Shown here one piece after another: positions 42,948 through 52,534 of a stretch of DNA of 64,000 nucleotides. Below the pieces are notes generated by a model, which saw nothing but the letters and a program-made list of their open reading frames with translations, was not told where the DNA came from and searched no databases. Each line of letters begins with the position of its first letter. Position 1 is the first letter of the stretch. The DNA is from Bacillota bacterium (GTDB lineage Bacteria; Bacillota; Bacilli; Desulfuribacillales; Desulfuribacillaceae): assembly GCA_023388635.1 (NCBI GenBank), contig JAEWFW010000038.1:62001-126000 (forward strand), written 5' to 3'. Made by a program: the position numbers and the translations under genes.

Positions 42948-44078
42948 TTACTCATGGACAAATTTGACAATATGTTCGGCAATTTGATCAACAGGTACGA
43001 CAGCGTCAACAGCCCCTGTCTGAATGGCGACCTTTGGCATGCCGAAAACGACACATGTACTTTCATCTTCTGCGACCGTGTACGCCCCGTTTTGTTTCAT
43101 AGCCGCTAACCCTTTTGCACCGTCCCCTCCCATGCCGGTCATAATGACTGCCATCGTTTTCGGGAGCGATAGATGACTGAGCGAATGAAACAGGTAGTCG
43201 ACGGACGGCTTGTGACCGGATGTCTGCTCGGCGTGTTTGTCTGTATGCAGAACGTATCTGTTATTCTCATAACTGACATGCATTTGGTGACCGCCCGGTG
43301 CAATATAAGCGACACCTTTTTGCAACTCCATACCATCTTCCGCTTCCACCACGTTAATTTCACAGAGCGAGTTCAACCGCTCCGCTAACGATTTTGTAAA
43401 AGCAGGCGGCATATGCTGAACGATCACGATCGGTGCTGCCAATTCTTTGGGCAATTGTGTGAGCACAAATTGTAAAGCTCGTGGACCGCCTGTTGATGTT
43501 CCTATCCCGACTAAAATATCTCTGCTCGTCGATTTGATAGGAAGAGGACGTTTGCCTATATCAGATGTTTGTTTCTTCAAATTTTCCTTCATCGGTGCTA
43601 CTTTGGGTTGCAAAGATGTTTGTAAAGTAGTTCGCAACGGCGGTCGCAAGGAACATGATATTTTCTCTCTGCATCGAGCTGCCATTCTCACCTTTTCCAG
43701 TAACTCCTCTTGCGCTTTGTGCATATCCAGAGAAATCGCACCGGACGGTTTGCTGATAAAATCGAAGGCACCGTATTCCAATGCTTGGATCGTCTCTTTG
43801 GCTCCTTGCTGTGTCAAACTGCTCAACATAATTACCGGAACCGGACGTGGCGATTTCATAATCTCTTTTAACGTTGATAAACCGTCCATAACCGGCATCT
43901 CTATATCCATAGTGACGACATCCGGTTGTAGTTCATCAATTTTCTTTAGAGACTCTTCTCCATTTCTCGCAGTCGCTACAACTTCTATGTTAGAATCAGA
44001 TCCCAAAATATCTGATATGACTTTTCTCATGAACGCAGAGTCATCTACGACCAATACGCGAATTTTGTTTATTGGCAT
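42948..44078 (-). CDS. cheB: protein-glutamate methylesterase/glutaminase CheB
   Basis: Response regulator that demethylates chemoreceptors. 376 aa. The receiver domain has VDDSAFMRK and VVTMDIEMPVMDG with the phosphoacceptor Asp; a linker of about 45 aa follows. The methylesterase domain has the Ser-His-Asp set: GTSTGGPRAL, QHMPPAF and MTGMGGDGAKG. It lies between flhG and cheW. Confidence 0.96.
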   Translation of the reverse strand: MPINKIRVLVVDDSAFMRKVISDILGSDSNIEVVATARNGEESLKKIDELQPDVVTMDIEMPVMDGLSTLKEIMKSPRPVPVIMLSSLTQQGAKETIQALEYGAFDFISKPSGAISLDMHKAQEELLEKVRMAARCREKISCSLRPPLRTTLQTSLQPKVAPMKENLKKQTSDIGKRPLPIKSTSRDILVGIGTSTGGPRALQFVLTQLPKELAAPIVIVQHMPPAFTKSLAERLNSLCEINVVEAEDGMELQKGVAYIAPGGHQMHVSYENNRYVLHTDKHAEQTSGHKPSVDYLFHSLSHLSLPKTMAVIMTGMGGDGAKGLAAMKQNGAYTVAEDESTCVVFGMPKVAIQTGAVDAVVPVDQIAEHIVKFVHE

Positions 44079-44127
44079 ACGATCCCTCCTGGTGTTAATT
44101 AAGTGTTATTAGAGTTTTATTCGAATG

Positions 44128-44997
44128 TTATTTAAGTAATTTGAGCATTTTATTGATAAACCCGGAAATCCCATGGGAAGTCTCTTTCGTCGTTTTCACT
44201 TCTAGATATTGATTGACGATATGCTTCATTGATTTTGTGACTTCCGAATTCGGGTAGAGTAAATAAAATGGCTGCTGTTTCTTTACAGCATTTTGCACAT
44301 GAACATCGTCCGGCAAATACCCTAATGCCGATAAGTCAATATTCAAAAAGCGCTTAGAAACTAATTGCAGTTTATCGACAGTCGCTTTTCCTTCCATGTC
44401 ATTCACTGCACGATTGATGACTAATTTATAATGGATATTCTGCGCCGTAGCGTGAACCATTTTAATAATAGCATATGCATCGGTAATTGACGTCGGCTCC
44501 GGCGTCGTCACCAGGATGACTTCATCGGCAGCAATCATAAAACGTGCCGTTTCTTTCGATAAACCTGCTCCTGTATCTATAATAATATAATCAGCATACT
44601 GGTTTAGTAAATCAATTTGATTCAAAAAATATTGTAATTGTCCTTCCTCCAGGCTCAATAAATCGCGCACTCCCGATCCGCCTGCTACTAAATCAATACC
44701 AAATTCACTCTTGTACAATACATCCCAGATCGTTTTTCGATCATAAATCAAATTTGACAACGTTGATTTGACGGAAATCCCCAGCAGTACATCTAAATTA
44801 GCCAAGCCAAAATCGGCATCGAGAATGACTACTTTTTTGCCTAAATCACGCAATCCCAAGGCAAAATTAATCGTAAAATTTGATTTGCCGACTCCGCCTT
44901 TGCCACTTGTGACAGTGATGACACGCGCCTTTTTTTGTTGCTGGTTCTCATTGACCAGTTGACGCAATCTCGCTGCTTGATCATGCATGTCTGTCAC
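44128..44997 (-). CDS. flhG: MinD-like ATPase FlhG (YlxH)
   Basis: Controls flagellar number and placement and stimulates FlhF GTPase. 289 aa. A short N-terminal helix with QAARLRQLVNENQ, the FlhF-activating type, precedes the deviant Walker A SGKGGVGKSN, and the DADFGLANLDVLLG and IIDTGAG motifs. The C-terminal helices suit membrane binding. Overlaps the flhF stop by 17 bp. Confidence 0.94.
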   Translation of the reverse strand: MTDMHDQAARLRQLVNENQQQKKARVITVTSGKGGVGKSNFTINFALGLRDLGKKVVILDADFGLANLDVLLGISVKSTLSNLIYDRKTIWDVLYKSEFGIDLVAGGSGVRDLLSLEEGQLQYFLNQIDLLNQYADYIIIDTGAGLSKETARFMIAADEVILVTTPEPTSITDAYAIIKMVHATAQNIHYKLVINRAVNDMEGKATVDKLQLVSKRFLNIDLSALGYLPDDVHVQNAVKKQQPFYLLYPNSEVTKSMKHIVNQYLEVKTTKETSHGISGFINKMLKLLK

Positions 44998-46312
44998 CCA
45001 CTATCAATTTTGCTAATTTCTTTGAATCAATGAACATAATATCTTCCGGCACTTTTTGTCCGTTTGTGATGATCGACAGCGCCTTTTGATGCTCGAACAG
45101 CATATTTAATATCGTACCAAATGAAGATGTTTCATCTGCTTTCGTAAAAATAAAATTATCTACCTTCATGTCCTTAAAGCAACTGGTAATTTCGTGCATA
45201 TCACTTTGTTTGGTCGTCAAGCTCAGTACCAAATATGTTTCGTCAGGCTCTGCAACCTTTAACAGGCTTTTCAATTCTGCGACATTCGTGCCTGAACGAT
45301 AATTTCTGCCTGCCGTATCAATTAATATGATATCACGATCACGTAAATTTTGAATCGATCTTTGCATGTCGTCATGGCTGATGACAATTTCAATCGGAAT
45401 ATTTAAAATCGTCGCATAGGTGCGTAATTGTTCAACGGCGGCAATTCTGTAAGTGTCCGCAGTAATGAAGCCTACAGTCATCTTTTTCTCCAGCATATAG
45501 TAAGCTGCCAGTTTGGCTATGGTCGTCGTTTTACCTACGCCTGTCGGTCCGACAAAAGCAAAAACTTGTTGTTTCTCCGTTTTGGGAATCACTCTAATGC
45601 TCTTTTCGATACTTTTGGCAATCTCGTTCTCGACCATTTCATAGAGATACGCTTCATCAATATTTTGCGGCGAACCGAGTTTACCGATAATTAATGATAT
45701 GAGATGGTTAATCACTTCTTCGTCGACTTCTTTGCGTAAGAGATGACCATAGATCTTTTGTAAATTCTCTGGAAAATCCTCACGGCGTGTCTGGCACATC
45801 ATCTTTATAAACATACTCTTCAATTCTTTAATTTCATCTGCCATTTTATCATCACTATATGAGACTGCCTCGAGAAACTCCCCGCTGTCCTTCTGAACAT
45901 TCCTGTAATCGATCAAGGTGTCTTGCGCGGTGAGACCATTCGTCGCTGCCGTAAACGCAGTCGATTTTTCCGCTTGATGATTCATCGCTTGACGATTTGC
46001 GACTTGATGAGCTGCTGTTTGATGATTTGCGATCTGATGATTGACTGCTTGATGATTCATGACCTGATGGTTGACCGAGTGGTTGCCGGCAATTCCATTA
46101 CCGTAATAGTCAAACGGCACATTGGTAGCAGCTTTTTTCATCTTTGTCTCGACCGCTGCTGTCACCTCTAGTTTGTTTTTACGAAACATGCCCAAAAAGC
46201 CGCCGACTTTTATTTTCTTTTGCTCTAAAATGACGGCATCATTTCCTAAATCCTTGCGAATTGACACTAATGCTTCCGGCATTGTATCGACGATGTATTT
46301 TTTAATGCGCAT
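44981..46312 (-). CDS. flhF: SRP-type GTPase FlhF with pentapeptide repeats
   Basis: Localises the flagellar basal body. 443 aa: N-terminal B domain, helical N domain (about 150-225), and G domain with GPTGVGKTTTIAKLA, DTAGRNYRSG and FTKADE. The B-domain linker carries seven tandem pentapeptides of the form NHQxx, residues 81-115 (45968-46072), rich in His and Gln. That is unusual for FlhF. The ATG overlaps the flhA stop (TAATG). Confidence 0.95.
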   Translation of the reverse strand: MRIKKYIVDTMPEALVSIRKDLGNDAVILEQKKIKVGGFLGMFRKNKLEVTAAVETKMKKAATNVPFDYYGNGIAGNHSVNHQVMNHQAVNHQIANHQTAAHQVANRQAMNHQAEKSTAFTAATNGLTAQDTLIDYRNVQKDSGEFLEAVSYSDDKMADEIKELKSMFIKMMCQTRREDFPENLQKIYGHLLRKEVDEEVINHLISLIIGKLGSPQNIDEAYLYEMVENEIAKSIEKSIRVIPKTEKQQVFAFVGPTGVGKTTTIAKLAAYYMLEKKMTVGFITADTYRIAAVEQLRTYATILNIPIEIVISHDDMQRSIQNLRDRDIILIDTAGRNYRSGTNVAELKSLLKVAEPDETYLVLSLTTKQSDMHEITSCFKDMKVDNFIFTKADETSSFGTILNMLFEHQKALSIITNGQKVPEDIMFIDSKKLAKLIVGDRHA

Positions 46313-48345
46313 TATAATTCCACCATCCCAACACTTTGCACCTCAACTGAAGGCTCCAGTTCGTTATATGAAAGTACCGCAACATCCGGCAGTACAGGTT
46401 CTATCAATCTTCTAATATGATAGCGAATATTCGGTGCCACTAACAAGATCGGAGATTGACCTGTTTCGATCAATTTTACAACCTGTGCGTGAATGGCTTG
46501 GTAAATTCTTTGCGAAGCTTCCGGGTTGATTGCCAGATATGAGTTATGATCATCTTGGTGCACGTTCTCTGCGATCGTATTCTCAATCTCCGGACTCATT
46601 GTCAGCACGCGTAGAGGTTCATGCCCTTCTTTAAATTGATTGGTGATCTGTCTCTTTAAGCTTGCCCGCACGTATTCTGTCAATATATTGGGATCTCTGA
46701 CCATCTGTGCGTAATCTGCTAAGGCTTCGAAAATCGAAGTTAAGTTACGGATGGAAATCTTTTCGCGCAACAAGTTCGACAAAACTTTCTGCACATCACC
46801 AATCGTCATAAGCTGCGGCACTAATTCATCGACAATCGCCGGATAGGATTCTCTGACTTTGTCGACCAACGCTTTCGTCTCCTGTCTGCCGAGTAATTCG
46901 TGAGCATGAGCCTTAATCACTTCTGTCAGGTGTGTCGCCACAACCGACGGGGCATCAACGACAGTATAGCCGGAAAGCTCCGCTTTCTCCTTCATATCCT
47001 CGCTGATCCACAAAGCAGGCAACCCAAACGCCGGCTCGATTGTCTCAATACCCTGAATTTCATCATCGTCGATCCCCGGGCTCATTGCTAAATAGTGTTC
47101 TAATAGTAATTCACCGTTTGCCACTTCATTTCCTTTGATTTTAATCACATATTCATTCGGTTTTAATTGAATATTGTCACGAATGCGAATGACAGGAACG
47201 ACCAACCCCATCTCCAGGGCGATCTGACGGCGAATCATGATGACTCGATCAAGCAAATCTCCGCCTTGGTTGGTATCGGCAATCGGTATCAACCCGTAAC
47301 CGAACTCAAACTCAATCGGATCGACTTGCAACAAATCGAGGACACTTTCAGGACTGCGTAAATCCTCCGTCTCTGTTTCTTCTACCGGTTCCTGGTACTC
47401 CAACTCTTTACTCGCCGACATGCGAGTCATGCGATTTGCACTAATTGCAAGAAATGCCGCGATCGGTGCTGTCAATACAATGCCAATCGGGGTCCAAATC
47501 CCCAAAAGCAAAATGACGGCAGCAACAATATACAAAAGTTTCGGTTGAGAAAAAACTTGTGACGTAATATCTTGAGCCAAGTTTGAGCCTGTGGCTGCAC
47601 GCGTCACGACGAGACCCGTAGCCGTGGAAATTAACAACGCCGGTATTTGCGTGACAAGTCCATCACCGACAGACAGCAAAGTAAAATGAGACATAGATTC
47701 TTGAAACGACATCCCCATTTGTACCATTCCGATGATAAATCCGCCGATAATGTTGACAAGGATAATAATAATACCTGCTATGGCATCCCCTTTGACAAAC
47801 TTAGCGGCTCCATCCATCGAACCGTAGAAATCGGCTTCTTTTTGTATTTTCTCTCTTCGTTCTCTCGCTTCCGCTTCCGTCAGCATGCCTGCATTCAAGT
47901 CGGCATCAATACTCATCTGCTTTCCTGGCATCGCATCTAACGTAAACCGCGCAGATACTTCCGCTACGCGCTCGGCACCTTTTGTAATTACTACGAATTG
48001 CACAACTACGAGAATTAAAAATATGATAAAACCGACGACTGGATTTCCGCCGACGACAAATTCTCCAAATGTTTCAATAACTTTTCCCCCGTATCCGTGT
48101 GTCAAAATTGCCCGTGTTGTGGATACGCTCAACGCCAATTTAAAGATCGTCACCAACAGAATGACCGACGGGAAAATGGAAAATTGCAACGGTTCCGTGG
48201 TTTGCATTGCTACAAGGAGAATCATCAATGATACACTGATACTGACGATTAAAAGAATACTTATAAGAGCATCTGGTAATGGAATAACCATCATCGCCAC
48301 AATCCCGATGACGGCAAAAATGATTGCTAAATCTGATAGACGCAC
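46312..48345 (-). CDS. flhA: flagellar type III export gate protein FlhA
   Basis: Proton-driven export engine of the flagellum. 677 aa. About eight membrane helices lie in residues 1-310. The FHIPEP family region TLDAMPGKQMSIDADLNAGML lies near residue 140 (first 20 residues). A large cytoplasmic nonameric-ring domain follows, with LLGRQETKALVDKV and LVVPVIRIRDNI. Follows flhB. Confidence 0.96.
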   Translation of the reverse strand: MRLSDLAIIFAVIGIVAMMVIPLPDALISILLIVSISVSLMILLVAMQTTEPLQFSIFPSVILLVTIFKLALSVSTTRAILTHGYGGKVIETFGEFVVGGNPVVGFIIFLILVVVQFVVITKGAERVAEVSARFTLDAMPGKQMSIDADLNAGMLTEAEARERREKIQKEADFYGSMDGAAKFVKGDAIAGIIIILVNIIGGFIIGMVQMGMSFQESMSHFTLLSVGDGLVTQIPALLISTATGLVVTRAATGSNLAQDITSQVFSQPKLLYIVAAVILLLGIWTPIGIVLTAPIAAFLAISANRMTRMSASKELEYQEPVEETETEDLRSPESVLDLLQVDPIEFEFGYGLIPIADTNQGGDLLDRVIMIRRQIALEMGLVVPVIRIRDNIQLKPNEYVIKIKGNEVANGELLLEHYLAMSPGIDDDEIQGIETIEPAFGLPALWISEDMKEKAELSGYTVVDAPSVVATHLTEVIKAHAHELLGRQETKALVDKVRESYPAIVDELVPQLMTIGDVQKVLSNLLREKISIRNLTSIFEALADYAQMVRDPNILTEYVRASLKRQITNQFKEGHEPLRVLTMSPEIENTIAENVHQDDHNSYLAINPEASQRIYQAIHAQVVKLIETGQSPILLVAPNIRYHIRRLIEPVLPDVAVLSYNELEPSVEVQSVGMVEL

Positions 48346-48394
48346 AAATGATCTCCTCTCTCACTTTGATATCGAACTATTCCTCTGATATCGG

Positions 48395-49483
48395 CTACAC
48401 TTTCCCTTTTAATTTATATACATAGGCTAAAATTTCTGCCACAGCCTGGAAGAGCTCCTCCGGCACAAATTCACCGACTTCAATCGTTTTATAGAGCGAC
48501 TGAGCTAGAGGGCGGTTCTCTACTAACGGTATTTGATATTCTTTAGCAATTTCTCTGATTCGCAAAGCCGTTGCATCAACCCCTTTGGCAGTAACCATCG
48601 GTGCATTCATATTTTCTGCATCGTATTGAATCGCCACCGAGTAGTGTGTCGGGTTCGTGATGACAACATCCGCCTTAGGGACATTGCTCATCATGCGCTG
48701 CACAGCCATTCTCTGCTGAATCGATCGACGTTTTCCCTTGATCTTTGGATCCCCTTCCGAACGCTTATACTCGTCCTTGATATCCTTTTTGGACATTCTG
48801 ATCGATTTCTCGTGTTCATATTTTTGATAGGCAAAATCCGGTACGGCGAACACGAGTAAAACCAACGCCGCTCGCCAGCCGATCTCCACAGCCAAAGAAC
48901 TAGAAAATGTGATAATCTCTAAAATTTCCAATTGGTTAAAAAGAAAGATCGCTTCCCGCTCGTTCCAGATACACAAATAGGCTACAAAGGAAATCGCCGA
49001 GATTTTCACAACAGACTTGACCAATTCAACCAACGATCGTGCAGAAAACATCCTTTTGAGACCTTTCAAGGGATTAATTTTCTCCAACTTCATCTTTAGC
49101 GGTTCGCCAATCAGCATAAAGCCAACTTGTCCTAAATTGGCAACGACACCGACGACCATTACAGTCAACATCAGAGGCAAGACGATCATTGCCAAAGACA
49201 GCAACATGTCGATTCCCATTACGCGCAGATTATCTTCGTTTACTTCCCACAAAAGGTATTCCCCAAAACCAGTCTTAAAGATTTCCAGAATGTTCGTCCC
49301 CATATAAGAACCAAAAATTTTTAAAACTAAAAATGAAAAAAGCAAGACTAACGCCGTATTGATTTCGTTACTCCTTGCTACTTGTCCTTTTTTCCTCGCT
49401 TCCTGACGCTTTTTGGGAGTCGCTTTCTCAGTTTTCTCATCAGCAAATTGTTGTAAGTTTAAAATTAGAAAACCGTCAGCCAT
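48395..49483 (-). CDS. flhB: flagellar export switch protein FlhB
   Basis: Substrate-specificity switch of the flagellar export apparatus. 362 aa from the chosen start. Four membrane helices precede a cytoplasmic domain with the autocleavage site NPTHYSVAI (cut between Asn and Pro). The N-terminus DEKTEKATPKKRQEARKKGQ is canonical. The frame is open to 49531 over the fliR end; ATG 49483 (MADGFLILNLQQF) follows GGGAGG and avoids overlap. Confidence 0.95.
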   Translation of the reverse strand: MADGFLILNLQQFADEKTEKATPKKRQEARKKGQVARSNEINTALVLLFSFLVLKIFGSYMGTNILEIFKTGFGEYLLWEVNEDNLRVMGIDMLLSLAMIVLPLMLTVMVVGVVANLGQVGFMLIGEPLKMKLEKINPLKGLKRMFSARSLVELVKSVVKISAISFVAYLCIWNEREAIFLFNQLEILEIITFSSSLAVEIGWRAALVLLVFAVPDFAYQKYEHEKSIRMSKKDIKDEYKRSEGDPKIKGKRRSIQQRMAVQRMMSNVPKADVVITNPTHYSVAIQYDAENMNAPMVTAKGVDATALRIREIAKEYQIPLVENRPLAQSLYKTIEVGEFVPEELFQAVAEILAYVYKLKGKV

Positions 49484-49511
49484 TACACATTCCAACCTCC
49501 CACTTTCAAGC

Positions 49512-50303
49512 TCATGGTGTACTGTTTGCAATTAAATTCACCATGATATAGATGCTCTCTACCATTTCAGTAAAAAGTGCGTCTAGCACAAATAGAAACG
49601 TCGGCAACGATAAATATGTCACGAGAAAACCTAAGGCAATCTTTAAAGGCATACCAACGACAAAGACATTCATCTGCGGAACTGTACGAGCCGTGATACC
49701 TAAAGCGACTGTCGTCAATAAGAGGCAGAAGACGACGGGAGCCGCAATTTTCAATGCGAGCACAAACATACCACTAAATGCCGTTACGGCAAACTCGGCA
49801 AACCTGCCGCTACCGCTTAAATACAAATTCCCGATCGGAATCTGCTGAAAACTATCTACATAGGCATGAATAATGTAGTGGTGAATATCCAAGGACAAAA
49901 AAATCAGCATACCCAGATAGTATTTAAAAAAGCCCATAATCGGTACTTGTGTTCCTGTTTGCGGGTCTACGACATTCGCAAGACCAAACCCCATTTGCAC
50001 ATCGATAAATTGACCGGCGACTTGTAATGCAGAGATAAACAACATCACAAAAAATCCCATCATCAAACCGATCAACGTCTCTTTCACTACAAGAAATATA
50101 TATTCTGTTCCCAACGGAACAGTCACTTCCGGTGCAACTGCACCATAAGCAGCTAGCGTGATAAAAAACGCCGTCCCGACGCGAAACATCGCTGGAACTC
50201 CCCTGCCGTTAAAAAAAGGAACAATAATAAACATCGATAAAACCCGTACAAAAAACAGCGTAAAGGCGGGTAATTGGTTGAGTAGATCCATGTTGATCGA
50301 CAC
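49512..50303 (-). CDS. fliR: flagellar export protein FliR
   Basis: Core gate component of the flagellar type III system. 263 aa, about six membrane helices. Typical PAFTLFFVRVLSMFIIVPFF start and MQMGFG-like segment (QMGFGLANVVDPQTG). One bp separates it from fliQ. Confidence 0.94.
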   Translation of the reverse strand: MSINMDLLNQLPAFTLFFVRVLSMFIIVPFFNGRGVPAMFRVGTAFFITLAAYGAVAPEVTVPLGTEYIFLVVKETLIGLMMGFFVMLFISALQVAGQFIDVQMGFGLANVVDPQTGTQVPIMGFFKYYLGMLIFLSLDIHHYIIHAYVDSFQQIPIGNLYLSGSGRFAEFAVTAFSGMFVLALKIAAPVVFCLLLTTVALGITARTVPQMNVFVVGMPLKIALGFLVTYLSLPTFLFVLDALFTEMVESIYIMVNLIANSTP

Positions 50304-50573
50304 CTAACCTATAAATGTATGCAGGTTCTCGAATATTTCCAATGCAAAATCTAGCAATACGCTGAGCATCCATGGAGCGAAAACTACTAGGGAAATCAAA
50401 ATTCCGAAAATCTTCGGCACGAATGTCAATGTCTGTTCTTGAATTTGTGTCGTCGCCTGAAAAATACTGATCAATAAGCCGACTCCCAAACCCACTGCTA
50501 GCATCGGTCCTGCAACTTTCATCACTACAACGACGGCATCTTGTCCTAATTTGATGATAAAATCCGGTGACAT
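50304..50573 (-). CDS. fliQ: flagellar export protein FliQ
   Basis: Small export-gate subunit. 89 aa, two membrane hairpin helices, and the signature LLISIFQATTQIQEQTLTFV. Adjacent to fliP and fliR in the conserved fliOPQR-flhBA order. Confidence 0.95.
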   Translation of the reverse strand: MSPDFIIKLGQDAVVVVMKVAGPMLAVGLGVGLLISIFQATTQIQEQTLTFVPKIFGILISLVVFAPWMLSVLLDFALEIFENLHTFIG

Positions 50574-50586
50574 ATACTTTTCCCCT

Positions 50587-51342
50587 TTAATTAAAGCTGA
50601 CTAGAAGTGAACGTACAATTAAATGCCAACCGTCTACCAAAACGAATAAAAGAATCTTAAACGGTAACGAAATCATAACCGGCGGCAACATCATCATTCC
50701 CATAGACATTAAAACACTGGCGACAATCATATCTAAAACGAGAAATGGTATAAATATCATGAATCCAATTTGAAACGCCGTCTTCAATTCGCTGATCGCA
50801 TATGCAGGTACGAGTGCCTGGAGTGGAATATCATCGACAGAGCTCGGTGGATCAAGGTTCGCATAACTCAAAAATAACGATAAATCTTTCTGCCTTGTGT
50901 GCTTCGACATATACATTTTAAACGGTTTCACCGCTTCTTCAAAGGCTTCCGTCTGACCAAGTTCCCCAGCCAAGTACGGCTGCAGCGCAGTGTCGTTTAC
51001 TTCCGCAAATACAGGTTGCATAACAAAAAATGTCATAAAAAGTGCTAAAGCGATAATCACCTGATTTGGCGGCATTTGATTCGTAGCCAAAGCGTTTCTC
51101 GTAAATGACAACACGACAACGATACGCGTAAAGCTCGTCATCAGAACTAATATAGAAGGTGCCAATGACAAAACTGTCAACAGCAACAAAATTTGTAATG
51201 TCGTGGAAACATCTTGCGGACTATCCGATGTCTCAATCCCGAAATTAATTCCCGGGATTCCCGGAAGTACAGGCGCCGCCTGCGAAATGCCGGGCAACAT
51301 GATAATAACGATAACGATGCCTGCTAATATCCATTTTCTCAT
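50587..51342 (-). CDS. fliP: flagellar export protein FliP
   Basis: Export-gate subunit. 251 aa with an N-terminal signal peptide ending near Ala22 and four membrane helices. The family motifs LVLMTSFTRIVVVLSFTRNAL and GFMIFIPFLVLDMIVASVLM are conserved (20 residues or fewer of each considered). The ATG overlaps the fliO stop. Confidence 0.95.
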   Translation of the reverse strand: MRKWILAGIVIVIIMLPGISQAAPVLPGIPGINFGIETSDSPQDVSTTLQILLLLTVLSLAPSILVLMTSFTRIVVVLSFTRNALATNQMPPNQVIIALALFMTFFVMQPVFAEVNDTALQPYLAGELGQTEAFEEAVKPFKMYMSKHTRQKDLSLFLSYANLDPPSSVDDIPLQALVPAYAISELKTAFQIGFMIFIPFLVLDMIVASVLMSMGMMMLPPVMISLPFKILLFVLVDGWHLIVRSLLVSFN

Positions 51343-52127
51343 AAAAACATCCTCTGATCATCCTGTGAATCATGCTGAGGCGATTCATTTTTCTTTTTAA
51401 ATTCTGACAGCTTATTCTTAAAAATACGATCAAATTGATTTGCCAAGCCGTTAAACGGTTGCTGCATTTGATCAATTTGGTCTTGAAATTGCCCAATCAT
51501 CTCTTGCGATTCCTCATAAGATAACTCTTTGATTAAGTGAATATTTTCACCGACACCGATAATATAAATTTTGTCGGCTACGCGAATAACCTGTAACGTC
51601 TTATTCTGTCCTAATGCATGAACACCGATCGTCTGCATATTCTGATTTCGTTGTGCTCCCCCGCGTTGCATTTGAATAAACTTCGCTCCAAAATATATGA
51701 TCGCCACGATCACACTCGTCGCCAGCACAAGTTTTAACAGTGCCTCAATAAACAACCATGTGCCATTCCCCTTGGCGAAAGAGCTATCAGTTTCCCCCGC
51801 TTCCCCATTGGCAACGGGTGATGTTTCTTCGCCTGACGCTTGTCCACTCTGATCAATCGTGCGCTCGATATCTTCACCAGCCGGAAGCGGCGCATCTGCT
51901 GCACTTGGTTCGGAATTTCCGTCAGAATCTTGATTGGCAGGCAACACCTCTTTAGGCACCGATGGCTCATGCGAACTGCCACCGCTTGCACCGCCGGTTT
52001 GCCCTTGTTGCTGCCGATATATTGCATCATAGACACTCTCTGTGGCTCCTGCATTCCCAGGAACCACTGTCAACACTACAGTGGCTAAAAGCAAGATTGT
52101 GAGTATAAAACTAAATTGTCTTTTCAC
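51339..52127 (-). CDS. fliO: flagellar biosynthetic protein FliO (FliZ type)
   Basis: Aids FliP assembly. 262 aa, longer than in E. coli. It has a signal peptide (LLLATVVLTVVPGNAGA), a Ser/Gly/Glu-rich extracytoplasmic segment (about 35-120), one membrane helix (about 130-148) and a cytoplasmic FliO domain with QTIGVHALGQNKTLQVIRV. A Gln-rich tail follows. Position between cheY and fliP supports the call. Confidence 0.88.
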   Translation of the reverse strand: MKRQFSFILTILLLATVVLTVVPGNAGATESVYDAIYRQQQGQTGGASGGSSHEPSVPKEVLPANQDSDGNSEPSAADAPLPAGEDIERTIDQSGQASGEETSPVANGEAGETDSSFAKGNGTWLFIEALLKLVLATSVIVAIIYFGAKFIQMQRGGAQRNQNMQTIGVHALGQNKTLQVIRVADKIYIIGVGENIHLIKELSYEESQEMIGQFQDQIDQMQQPFNGLANQFDRIFKNKLSEFKKKNESPQHDSQDDQRMFL

Positions 52128-52146
52128 TGCTCCACCACTTTCTCCA

Positions 52147-52509
52147 TTAACCTAATGCTTTATTGACAGCCTCCAAAACGCGGTCAGATTGAAACGGCTT
52201 CACAATAAAGTCTTTGGCACCAGCCTGAATCGCATCGATAACCATCGCTTGTTGTCCCATGGCGGAACACATGATAATTTTAGCAGCCGGATTAATTTTT
52301 TTAATCTCTTTTAAAGCGGCGATCCCATCTTTCTCTGGCATCGTAATGTCCATTGTCACTAAATCCGGTAGCGTCTCTTTATATTTTTCAACCGCTTGTG
52401 CCCCATCTGCAGCTTCAGCTACTACCTCAAATCCATTTTTCACGAGAATATCTTTGATCATCATTCTCATAAATGCCGCATCATCGACAATCATTATTTT
52501 AGCTGACAT
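52147..52509 (-). CDS. cheY: chemotaxis response regulator CheY
   Basis: Phosphorylated by CheA and binds the flagellar switch. About 120 aa. Receiver residues: IVDD, phosphoacceptor Asp in TMDITMP, Ser in MCSAMG in place of the usual Thr, and Lys in VKPF. ATG 52509 (MSAKIMIVDD) follows GGGAGGAA at about 10 nt; the frame is open to 52560. Between fliY and fliO, as in Bacillus. Confidence 0.95.
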   Translation of the reverse strand: MSAKIMIVDDAAFMRMMIKDILVKNGFEVVAEAADGAQAVEKYKETLPDLVTMDITMPEKDGIAALKEIKKINPAAKIIMCSAMGQQAMVIDAIQAGAKDFIVKPFQSDRVLEAVNKALG

Positions 52510-52534
52510 TTTCCACATTCCTCCCGACTTCGAT

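Noticed and set aside
45968..46085. Regular short DNA repeats resembling a CRISPR or tandem array
   Set aside because: 15-bp units, in frame with FlhF and encoding NHQxx pentapeptides; no spacers.
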